Shown: one piece after another, positions 1 through 11,000 of the stretch
Position numbering within the stretch: the first letter of the stretch is position 1
Layout: every line of letters begins with the position of its first letter
Source of the DNA: Buxus sempervirens
Taxonomy: Eukaryota; Streptophyta; Magnoliopsida; Buxales; Buxaceae
Direction of reading: 5' to 3'
Assembly: GCA_947561395.2 (NCBI GenBank)
Contig: OX387187.1
Span: 41,521,829-41,585,828 of the forward strand
Length of the DNA: 64,000 nucleotides
Position numbers and translations under genes: made by a program
The notes under the pieces: generated by a model
What the model was told of the DNA's origin: nothing
Seen by the model: only the letters and a program-made list of their open reading frames with translations
Databases searched by the model: none

Positions 1-1822
1 CTGCTTGGGATGGGCGGAGCGGCCGGCTCTCCATTAGCTGGCTGCGGGAGAGTCTGGCTCGTCATTTCGAGAGGAGGCACGAGACCGTCTCCGTGGAGGA
101 TGCAGCCTTTGCGCCGATCTTCCGACATGTATTCTTGCTGATGTTGGGGAGCTGCTTCTTCCCGGAGGATACCACTGGTGTCAGCCCACTTTTCTTGGAT
201 GCCTTGAGAGATTTCCATCAGACCCGCCAGCTGGCAGGGGGCCGACTCATTTATGGGACCATCTTGGCCGGGTTGTGCCGTGCAGTTCGAGGTCTGGCAT
301 CCCCGAGAGGTGATGGCGTCAGCAGCCGGTTCTTCTGGCAGATTTTACAGGTATTGCATTCATCTGTCTGGCTTAATTCTTTAGGCTTTATCTTTTCTTG
401 ACTGATTTTTCTTTTGCTAGGTGTTCATGTACACCTATATGACCTTCTTCCGTCCCTCCCCGGTTCCTGAGGTTGCGGATTTCCCTGTGGCCCTGCGATG
501 GTCGGCCCAGGTTCGAGATGCCGATAGGAGCCAGCCTCGTACCGCCCGGGTGCACTTAGACCGTGCCCGCCGATCTGATGTAAGTCCTCTATTTTTCCTT
601 TTATTTTCTTTCCTGTATCTTGACTGTATCTGACCACTTTGCTTCTTTGCAGCTCATTCTATCCCGTCCAGATGACGTGGATGTCGGAGTTGCCCGTGAG
701 ATGGTAGTACAGGATGCTTTTGAGAGAGATCTCCGACGTCAGCCTTACCAGTGCTTCCTTGGGAGGCTTGGTAGGGTGGTGCACTTGGGAGAGCGCCTGT
801 ACTACCAGCACACTGGCGCATTTCGCATCCCCGTCCCTCCTCCTGCTGTGGGTCCCGATACTCTCCTTCCTGGCTTCGATGTGGATCAGTTCGATCACTT
901 CCTGGATGCCGAGGGGCTCACAGCAGCTGGAGATTATGACGAGTGGTTCCAGCGGGTGTCTATCGGATGCTTGATGGATCGACCCACTCGTGCTGGGGTG
1001 ACTGAGATTGGCGGGATCCGTATCCGGATCCATGAGGACACGGTAAGCCTTGTACTCTTCCCATTTTTATCCTCTTTTCCTTCCTTATGCCTTTCTGACC
1101 ATGCTTCCGTTCTTATTGGCAGGTACACGAGCTGAACTCCATTCGGGACCGGTTCGAGAGCCAGCGGGCTGCGATCGATGATATGATCGCGGAGCACGAT
1201 GCGGTCTTGGCCCAGCGGGATGCCCGGATCAGGGAGCTGGAGGCCCTAGTTGCTGAGCTCCAGTCTAGACAGGTATCTGGCCTTCTCATATGTTCATTTC
1301 TTTCATTATTTTCTGTTTCTGCTATTCTGATATGCTTGTTTGACTTGTGCAGGGCCCGGTCCATGATCAGGATGCCTTCTTTGAGCATGATTTCCTGATT
1401 CCTGACCCATCTCCTGCTCGGGCCTCTGATCCCGAGGATGTCCCAGCTGCTGATCCTGACGAGCCGGATCCTCCTGCTCCTTCTGCAGACATTCCTGGTA
1501 TGATCTTCTTTTCATTCTCTTCTTTTATTCTTCCTTATATCTGAATCTTCTGATTTTTCTCTTTTCTGTGGACTCAGCTACTTCTGATCCTGGCCCCTCT
1601 GCTGCTGATGCTGGGCCTTCTGGAGCTGCGGGAGCAGAGGATGCTTTGGATGAGGGCCCAGTTGGGCCGGTTGCTGCTGAGCCTGAGGCTTCTTCCCCAG
1701 ATTCTACTCCTGCTCCTCCCCCAGATCTCGAGGATTATTGCTTGGAGTATCATCTTCAGCAGGTGGTAGGTCGGCATCCTCGCCATGCAGCCGAGCGGAT
1801 CCTTGCATACTCTAGAGGCTGA
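1..1822 (+). CDS. Antisense plant-mobile-domain (PMD) gene of the Tat element, 5' part off-window
   Basis: Six exons joined by GT-AG introns keep one frame: to 350, 421-579, 653-1042, 1123-1272, 1353-1497 and 1578-1822. The first exon is open to the window edge. Exons 1-3 resemble the aminotransferase-like plant mobile domain (PF10536 type): an AWDGRSGRLSISWLRE stretch, then FLLMLGSCFFPED and a following conserved tryptophan-rich part. Exon 4 (VHELNSIRDRFE...) is a short coiled coil. Exons 5 and 6 are acidic and rich in Pro, Ala, Ser and Asp. PMD proteins occur both in host genes (MAIN/MAIL family, linked to silencing) and in transposons. The gene runs opposite to gag-pol and sits nearest the missing 3' LTR. 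Its function in the element is unknown. Exon borders are read by eye from splice consensus and unbroken phase. Confidence 0.75.
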
Positions 1823-2101
1823 GCACTTTGGGGGAGACGCCGTAGAGGTGGACGCGGCCGAGGACGCGGGGATGATCCTGCATAGGAGTAGATTAGGATT
1901 ATATTTTTCATTTTCATGTATTTTTATCATCCCTGTACAAAAACTTCCAGATATATATGAAAAAACTTTTTATTCATTCTATCATGTCTTGCACATCTTT
2001 TGCTCTCCATTCTATGCAATTATGACTTGTAAGCAGGTAAAACAGGTAAAAAATTCGGATTTTTTCATCCTTAGCTCTTTTTTTTTTGCATTTTTTCTCG
2101 G
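1823..2101. other. Spacer between the two antisense genes
   Basis: Holds the 3' flank of the PMD gene and AT-rich DNA with T runs. No further gene is seen. It leads into the palindrome array that precedes the second antisense gene. Confidence 0.5.
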
Positions 2102-2240
2102 TATCCGGTCTGACATACCGGATACATTGATTGGTCTTTGTATCCGGTATGTCATACCGGATATTCATCGGATCCTTTGTATCCGGTATACTTATCCGGA
2201 TATTACCAAAGCCTTTGTATCCGGTCTGAGTTACCGGATA
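2102..2240. repeat. Palindrome array A: four 23-bp TATCCGG-N9-CCGGATA units, 39-bp period
   Basis: Units start at 2102, 2141, 2180 and 2218. The ends (TATCCGG and CCGGATA) are conserved while the central nine bases and the roughly 16-bp spacers vary, as expected for selected binding sites rather than a fresh tandem duplication. The array lies immediately upstream of a TATA box and the DUF7745 gene. The same unit and period occur at 14032-14132 and 17613-17752. Confidence 0.9.
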
Positions 2241-2253
2241 TGTTAAAAGATGC

Positions 2254-2260
2254 TATAAAT
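2254..2260 (+). promoter_or_regulatory. TATA box of the antisense DUF7745 gene
   Basis: TATAAAT stands 13 bp after palindrome array A and about 110 bp before the chosen ATG at 2371. The expected start of transcription is near 2285-2290. This suggests the antisense gene has its own promoter inside the element. Confidence 0.6.
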
Positions 2261-2370
2261 GCAACCTGCCTCGGGATTTGAGCATTTTTTACGAGTTTTT
2301 GAGTTTAGAAACCCCCTTTTTCGCCTCTTTCTTCCTCCTCTTGAGTTCTAGCTTGCTCCCGTCCAATCCA

Positions 2371-4068
2371 ATGGAATCCGGATCATCTTCTGCCCCATTA
2401 TTGTCTGTCCACACTGCCTCCCCTGCAAAACAGCCTTTTAGATCAAAACCCCCAAATCTCACTAGGTACAACCCTGTGGATTCCTTTTACACAAGGTGGG
2501 TTAACTCTATGTCCCTAGATGATGAGAGGAGATGGGGTACTACCAATCTAGGCCATACCCTGCTCATTCCCAAGGTTCCCTTCAGGTGGGAGATTATAGA
2601 GGCCATGATTGGTCATTGGGTTCCTGATCTCAACTTGTTCCGTTTTGGGACCCATGAGATGACCCCAACCATTGAAGAGGTGGAAACCATCCTGGGCCTG
2701 AGGTTTGATGAGAAGGTGGTGAATCCACCTCTTAGGCCCAGTTACAAGAAGGAAGCTTCTACTTTTTTGGGCATAGGGAAGAAGGACTTGGGGGATTCTG
2801 ACACCCTTTTGACCCTATCTAAGGCTTTTTTGACTGAGAAGCTTTTGAGGGGAGAAGATAAGGAGGCCCGATTCAACGCGTTGACCCTGATAGTGGTCAA
2901 CCAGTTGCTTTTCCCACGGGAGGATGACGAGGTGGACTTGGCCTTGATTTCTGTGATATGCCAGGTTAGGGAGCGGGAGAGGTTGGCCCCTATGATTTTA
3001 GCTGGGATATATCAGGCCTTGACTGACTGCTACAACAGGAAGTCGAAACGCTTCTTAGCATGTGCCCAGATCCTGCAGGTAAACAAGTTTTTTTTTTCTT
3101 TTTTTCTTGCTTTTTGGCTTTCTTTTTGCCTTTTTTGCTTTTTTTTTTTTTTTTCTACCATGTGCTGACAGCTCTCTCTTCCTTTGCAGCTTTGGCTACT
3201 TGATCATTTGAGCCAGATTGAAGAGATCAATCGACACTTCTTCCCGAGTCTGAAAGTCCCTCTCTTGATGAGCAACAGGGGGTGCCCCGATATTCCAGGG
3301 GGCAAACAGGGCTGGTTTACTTTCTTGGGCTCACTTCAGGAGGACCAGGTGAGATGGCCTGGCACTTATCAGCCCAATGCGGAGACAGTGATTAGCTTCC
3401 GAGACCGCAACTTTCTGATTCTGGCTGGCCTGAGGCATGCAGTGCTTTATCTTCCTCTGCGGGTCCTTCGTCAGTTCCGAGCGACCCAGGGGATTATCAT
3501 CCCATATGGATACGAGGATCGTCTTGGGCCTCTTTCTATGAAGCTGAATGCCTGGTTGATGAAGGAGTGGTCTTATGTCCGCTTTATGCATGGTCCCGTC
3601 TTCTCGGAAACCCATGTGAAGGATTATCTCTTCTGGATCAAGGAACAGATACAGACTCAGGCCCCAGTACCCGAAGATCCTCCTGTAGTCTTGGCTCCCA
3701 TCTATGAGGACATTCTAGAGTCTGAGCGGGCTTCTCATAAGCGGCTTCAGCAGATATGGGTACGGGAGGCCCAGGAGCTCAGGATACAGAGTGCTTATCT
3801 GGAGAGGCAGCTTGATGAGCAGACCTCACGCCGTATTGCCGCGGAAGAGAAGCTGGAGGAGCAGAGGCAGGCCCGTTGCTTTGAGGTCCGTATGATCCGG
3901 CAGAAGTACCAGGATACTTTGGCCAGCCTTAGGAGTATGAGGATCCAGCAGGCCCTTTCAGATGAGGTCATTTCCTTCCTGAGTGATCCCGCTGCAGAGG
4001 GGGCTTCAGGAGTTATTGCAGCTCAGGCAGCTCGGATTCGGGAGCTTGAGGAGCGGCTAGGAGATTAG
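2371..4068 (+). CDS. Antisense DUF7745-type gene of the Tat element
   Basis: Two exons, 2371-3078 and 3190-4068, joined by a 111-bp GT-AG intron with a T-rich 3' end, give about 528 residues. The start ATG at 2371 is the first that fits the TATA box. Residues 30-240 have the DUF7745 pattern seen in plant transposon-linked proteins: DSFYTRWVNSM, then a WVPDLNLFRFG segment and PTIEEVETILGL. Residues 240-400 continue this fold. The C-terminal 130 residues are heptad-like, rich in Glu, Arg, Gln and Leu, and predict a long coiled coil, so a dimer is likely. DUF7745 is related to the plant mobile domain, so both antisense genes may belong to one superfamily. Role unknown; a DNA-binding or anti-silencing role is only inference. 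Confidence 0.75.
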
Positions 4069-5003
4069 CTTTATTTCCTGCACATTTTTCATACCTTTGT
4101 ACAAAATTGAACTCCAATAGTGGAAATACAAAGGATTTAATTCAAAATAAAGTTTTTATATTATTGGCCTCAGAATGCTCAGATGCTTGTAAAAACAAAG
4201 GTTTTATGAAAAGTATTTGATTTCTCATCACTGGCCAAAGTATAATTTTTCCTTTTTATATTTTTTTTGTATTTTTTGAAATTTGGTCCATGCACTTAAT
4301 CACCTATAATTAAGGGAATTAAAACCAGGTTAAATAATGAAAAGGGTAGTCCACAAAATACTGAAGGATCAGAACCGTCCATCTTAGGACCTTTAGAGTC
4401 ATCCCCAACTGCCAAAACTGCCCCATTCTGCTCATGCCGACTTTGCTTGAAGCTCAGATCCCCATGATCAACTCAACCTCTGATTTTCTTTCATTTTTCT
4501 TATTTTTTTCTTTTTTGCCTTTTTGCCAATATTGCCCCTAGCGCCAGTTACGGTTTTCACTAGGGCCGGCTTCTGAATTCCGTCATCACCCATCTTACTC
4601 TGATATTTAAATGAACAAGCCAAGATCACCGAGGGCTTAAAAATAGGACGAAATAAAGGCTAGGCTCAGTTTATGAAAGAAAGGGTATTAAAGGCCCAAA
4701 AATTTTCAAGTGTGGAAATAGGTCAACCGGACTTACAGTCATGATGAATTTAACCCTTTTCCCCCAAATTGCATTTTTTGCATTTTTTCACACTTGGCTT
4801 TCATTTGCCATTTCCATTGCTTTTCCTCTCTTTTTCTTTTTCTTTCCTCACTTTTGCCCCAATTGATTTTGCCCCAATTTGACTGTAAATCCGGTTTAGG
4901 TTGGTCAAAGAAACGAACCGGCTCAACTTGGCTAGACTAGGGATTAAAATTTTTGAAGGAAATAAAGAAAAATGGCCTCGGATCATTTCCTAGAAATATT
5001 CAC
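4069..5003. other. Spacer between DUF7745 gene and gag-pol end
   Basis: About 0.9 kb of AT-rich DNA between two converging genes. It should hold the 3' ends of both transcripts. Several T-rich runs are present, but no gene, palindrome array or clear polypurine tract was found. The polypurine tract is expected beside the off-window LTR. Confidence 0.5.
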
Positions 5004-8000
5004 TCAAGGAAAATACCTTTTTACCGCATCAGAGTTAATGGGCTCAGGAAAATCTGACCCATCCATTTCTGCTAAGATGAGTGCTCCCCCTGATAGGACT
5101 TTCTTGACGACATATGGGCCTTCCCAATTGGGCTTGAACTTACCACGAGGATCTTCCAAAAATGGTAGGATTTTCTTTAGCACTAATTTTCCTTCTTGGA
5201 AAGTTCTGGGCCTCACTTTCTTATTGTAAGCCCGGGCCATTCTCTTCTGGTACAACTGTCCATGGCAAAGCGCTTTCAATCGCTTTTCTTCTATCAGGTT
5301 AAGTTGATCATGTCTCGACTGGACCCATTCATCTTCTTCTAGTTCTGCTTCCATGAGCACTCGGAGTGACGGGATTTCTACTTCCACGGGCAAGACTGCT
5401 TCCATCCCATAGACTAGGGAGTATGGGGTTGCCCCAGTTGAAGTTCGGATCGAGGTTCTGTATGCATGTAGAGCAAGTGGCAGCATTTCATGCCAATCCT
5501 TGTAGCTCACTACCATCTTCTGAATGATTTTCTTTATGTTTTTGTTTGCTGCTTCTACTGCCCCATTCATCTTTGGCCTGTACGGAGCTGACTTATGGTG
5601 GGTGATCTGAAACTGCTCACACATTTTCTTCATGTCCTTGTTCTTAATATTTGAAGCATTGTCTGATACTATGGCACTTGGCAGTCCATAGCGACAAATG
5701 ATATTGTGCTTCAAAAATTTAATAACATGGTTGCTAGTGATGTTTGCATATGAGGCTGCTTCCACCCACTTAGTGAAATAGTCAATCGCCACCAGGATGA
5801 ATCTGTGTCCGTTCGATGCCTTAGGTGAGATCATGCCAATAACATCTATGCCCCACATAGAGAAGGGCCAGGGTGATGTCATGTTGTGCAGCTCACCTGG
5901 GGGTGCATGCTTATTATCTGCATATATCTGACATTGGTGGCACCTCCTGACATGTATACAGCAATCATGCTCCATGGTTGTCCAGTAATACCCTAGCCTC
6001 AGGATCTTCTTTGCCAACATGTGCCCACTCATATGGGGCCCACAAACTCCTCCGTGTACAGTTTCAATCAATCTTTCTGATTCAGCCTTGGCAACACATC
6101 TTAGCAGAATGTCATTATGTGACCTCTTGTACACATGTCCACCACTTAGCAGAAACTGACCAGCCAATCTCTGTATTGTCCTCTTCTCAGTGGCAGTGGC
6201 ATTTTCTGGCAAACTCCGATTATTCAAGAAATTCTTGATATCTTGAAACCATGGTGCTTCTTCTTCTGGTGCTCCCTCTAGAACGAGACAGTAAGCCGGT
6301 TCATCTCGGACCTCAATTTCCAGTGGTCTGATGTCTACTCCTTCTGGTATGCTGACCATTGAAGCTAATGTTGCTAGAGCATCCGCAAACTGATTCTTGG
6401 CCCTTGGCATATAGTTGAAGGAAATTCGAGTGAAATTTGTGCTTATTTCTTCCAAATACTGGTGATAGGGGATCAATTTGTGATCCTTGGTTTTCCACTC
6501 ACCAGTTGTTTGGAAGATGATAAGACTCGAATCCCCATATACGTCAAGTTCCTCTACTCCATGATCCATGGCTGCTTGCAATCCAATTATGCATGCCTCA
6601 TATTCTGCTATGTTATTGGTGCACTGGAATCTCAGCTTTACTGCAATCGGGATGTGTGAACCATCTGGTTTAACCAAGACTGCCCCTATTCCGTTCCCAT
6701 TCATGTTGGCGGCCCCATCGAAGAACATCTGCCAAGAACTCTCACTGTCCTCCTCTTCAGTGTACAGAATCGCCTCATCTGGGAAGTTGGTCTTCAAGGG
6801 TTGATATTCTGGCAAAGGATGTGCGGCCAGGTGATCAGCTATGGCTTGACCCTTGACCGCCTTCTGGGTGATGTATGTGAGGTCAAACTCGGACAGTAGC
6901 AGTTGCCACTTTGCCGTCCTGCCAGTCAGTGCCGGTTTCTCAAATAAATATTTCAGCGGGTCCATCCGGGATATCAATAGTGTGGAGTGACTAAGGAAAT
7001 AATGCCTTAGCCTCTGAGTGGCCCACACTAGAGCACAGCAAGTCTTCTCCAATGGTGAGTATTTGGCTTCATATTCTGTGAATTTTTTACTCAGATAGTA
7101 AATCGCCCTTTCTTTTCTACCAGTCTCATCATGCTGCCCCAAGACACATCCCATCGACGTTTCCAACACTGACAAGTACAAGATCAGCGGTCTTCCTGGA
7201 GTTGGTGGCACTAGCACAGGTGGGTTCAGCAAATACCTTTTTATTGTGTCAAATGCCTGCTGGCAATCCTCATTCCAGACCGTTGGGTTATCCTTCCTCA
7301 GAAGTTTGAAAATTGGTTCACAGATAGCAGTGAGCTGTGCTATGAACCGGCTTATGTATTGAATCCTTCCAAGAAAGCCCCTGACCTCCTTCTCGGTTCT
7401 GGGTGCTGGCATTTCAATTATGGCCTTGGCTTTAGCCGGGTCAATTTCAATTCCTCTTCGGCTCACTATAAACCCAAGTAACTTCCCCGATGTAGCCCCA
7501 AAGACGCATTTAGCCGGGTTAAGCCGTAGACTGTACTTCCTGAGCCGATCAAACACTTTCTTCAGATTGATCAAGTGGTCCTCCTCTTTGCATGATTTGG
7601 CAATCATATCGTCCACATAGACCTCCATCTCCTTGTGGATCATGTCATGAAATAGTGCAGTCATGGCCCGCTGGTATGTTGCCCCAGCGTTTTTAAGCCC
7701 AAATGGCATGACTGTATAGTGGAATGTGCCCCAAGGCGTGATAAATGCTGTTTTCTCTTGATCCTCCTTAGCCATCTTGATCTGATTATATCCTGAGAAA
7801 CCATCCATGAAGGAGAACAGGCTATGTACCGCAGTATTATCGACCAGAATGTCGATGTGTGGAAGCGGAAAATCATCCTTTGGGCTTGCCCTATTTAAGT
7901 CTCTATAATCCACGCACATTCGGACCTTCCCGTCCTTCTTTGGTACTGGCACTATGTTTGCGAGCCACTCTGGGTACGTAGAGACTGCCAGAAATCCAGC

Positions 8001-11000
8001 TTGGAACTGCTTGACCACTTCGTCCTTGACCTTTAAGGTCCATTCAGGTTTCAATCTTCTCAGCTTCTGCTTAATCGGCTTAACCCCTGGCAAAATTGGC
8101 AACTTGTGCACCACCATGTCAGTGTCCAACCCCGGCATGTCCCGATACGACCAAGCAAACACATCCTTGTAATCTGCCAAGAACTGTGACATTTCATTTT
8201 TCTGCACATCAGACAAGCATGATCCGATTTTCACAATTTTTGGGTCCTCTTCGGTCCCAAGATTTATGGCTATGGTCTCCTCAATATTAGGTTGGACCCC
8301 CTTTTCATGACGTTCCAATTGGTATTCAATTTCTTTTGGAACGTCTTCTTCTTCGACCTCGGTCTCTTCTTCGACCCCCATGAGATCAAAGTCGAGCTCA
8401 AGGTCGAAGTCATATTCAACCTGGTCCAATTCGGTCTGATTATATGGTTCATAAGTGGTTTGGACCTTTTTGAAAAAATTAAATTTTCTAGAAAAAATAG
8501 AAAAATATTTTTGGGTTTTTTGTGGGCCTTCTAAACATAATTCCCCTGAAGACGAAGGCCCATTAGAACCTTCAGGGAAATGGCATTCCACTATTGGAGT
8601 TTTTTTTTGGAAGCCGTCAGTTTGCCGAACTAACGCTGCTTCAAAGGTAAGGGGAGTTTCCTCCCAATTGTTTAATACAAAATTTTTGGGAGCAGGGGAA
8701 ATAGGGAAAGCCTGCTCTTCAAGCCCAGCATCCGATGCCATCATCACCGGGTGGGTACTGCCCTTTTTTGCTGCGGGGCTCAATCCAGAAATGACCTCTT
8801 CCGGAATCTTTACTGCGGCCCAGTCAATAAACGGTAGCTCGTTGTCACTACCAGTCTTCTCGCCTTCAGTCATGGCGAAGAATGCACCAACATCCTCAGA
8901 AAAGTCCACCTGCTGCTCGGGCTGTGGTCCAGGCCTATCCACTGCTCCCAGTATTGGAGATGGGTTATAGGGTTGTAGGGCCGAAACAGAAGGCTTTTGA
9001 AATGGGTTGACATTGTAGTAGGGAGGTTTTGATTGGTCCATAGGAGGAGAAATTTGGATTATATAAGCGGGTTTTGGGAAGTTCACCCTCAGATGTGGGA
9101 GTTTTCCTTTGCTTCTGCTCTCCCCTTCTTCATGCTTCATTCTTCTCCAGCCTCTGGGCTTGAAACCCAACCCTACCTTGGGGATCAGTTTCTTAGCCGT
9201 GATTGGCTCCACCATCCCCTGCAGATTGATCCCCAGGCCTTTCCCTGGGTGAAAGTGGTATTTCTCCATCACTTTCTTGACCATCCTTTCTGCAGTGGTC
9301 CCTTTTTCTTTCTTTTTCTCCCACCCCCCAGGTATGTAATTGACCGCCTCAAATTGGAATGAGTGGAATGCAATCTTGTCGACAGTTAGATCCACATTGA
9401 TCAATGGTACATCAGGTGACACGATGGGCGGCACCAAGTTTTCAGCTAGGACTGTTATCACCCTTTGCCCTCTTATGTATTTCACCCTCTGGTGGAGCGT
9501 GGATGGTATTGCCCTAGCCGAATGTATCCACGGCCTTCCTAGGAGCAGATTGAAGTCTGCGGGTATATCCATCACTTCAAATGTGATGTTAAAGATATTC
9601 GGCCCAATTGTGACCGGTAGTTCAATCTCCCCTAGGGAGTGGGTCTTGGAGCTATCAAAAGCCCTCACTATCCGCCCATTCCGTTTGATCCTTGACTGGT
9701 CCAGGCCCAGCTTGGTAAAAGTGATTAACGGGCAAACGTTTAACGCTGACCCGTTGTCAATTAAAACCCGTGCAACCATGCAGCCCTTACAAAGCACAGT
9801 GATGTGCAAAGGGTCCACATGATAACACCCACCTGGGCTGATCTCACCCTCTGAGAAACTTATCACATTATGTGACAAGATTTGACCAACCATTTTACCA
9901 AGCTGGTCCGGATCAATGGTCTGGGATACGTGTGCACTCTGTAGCACCCTTAACAATGCATTCCTGTGCTTCTCAGAATTTAGCAAAAGGCCCAGTATTG
10001 AAATCTGGGCCGGGACCTTGTTTAGCTGGTCCACAAGATTGAATTCACTCTTCTTTATTATTTTTATGAGGTCTGCTGCCTCATTTTCTGCACCCTGGGG
10101 GGTGTCTTCTCCCACTTTATTTTTTCCTTTCTGTTTTCTTTTTTCTTCATTTTCTTTTTCTATTTTTTCTTTTTCTGTTTCTGTCACCTTTTCTTTCTCT
10201 TCACCCCCTGCACATCTCCCCGACCTCGTCATGAGGTTCACCTCCTCCTGGTTCTGGTTCCTGACCATTGGAACCGTAGCCGTGATTCCCTCGCTGTAGC
10301 TCCATGGTACAGCGGCCTCTGAATAGGCTAATTTAGGGATATTAACCACTAGTGGCTGGAGTTTGGACCGGGATGTATGGGCCGGTTTAGGGATAGTTTG
10401 GGCTGGCTGCACATTTACAACCAGGGGTTGAAGTTTGGATTTGGTGGGGACAGAAGAAGTGATGGAAGCAGTGGTGGGGTCAAGATTGATGACCAGTGGA
10501 GCCTTAGACGGCTTGGATGGGGAATAAGTGGATGGACTGCAATTGAAGACCAATGGGGGTCTTGCAGTATTCATCTGGGCCATGAGTGAAGAGACCCGGT
10601 TTAAAGAGGAACTTATGTCCTCAGCAGCAAGATTATTATTTTTTTGGGAGACCATGTTGATCTCCTCTTCGTCCTCCTCTGGGAAAAAATGGACCTGGAC
10701 AGTGGTCCCTACTGGTGCTATAAGTTGTGATGGGTCAAAGGCCCTTCTGGTGGTGGATATGGCAGTGATGGAGTTGGATGGGCCTGCCCCATTGTGGTAA
10801 GGCAGAGGATTCTGCCCAATATCATTCCCGGACGGGGCCGGTGCAGCAGTGTTGAACACCAAGGCCTTCTGGTCCAACAAATCCTGGACTGCATGCTTCA
10901 ATACCCAGCATGTATTAGTAGAGTGCCCCGGTGCACCCATGTGGAAGTCACAGGTGACCGATGTGTCAAAATTTCTTCCCCTGGTGGCATTCGGGTTAGG

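Noticed and set aside
2102-2240. CRISPR-like array (regular repeats with variable spacers)
   Set aside because: Repeats are 23-bp palindromes with only 16-bp spacers and few copies, in a plant retroelement; no cas genes. Binding-site array is the better reading.
1-4068. PMD and DUF7745 genes as ordinary host genes beside the element
   Set aside because: They lie between the gag-pol end and the expected 3' LTR, share the palindrome array with the LTR, and antisense genes there are known in Tat elements. The left LTR is not visible, so slight doubt remains.
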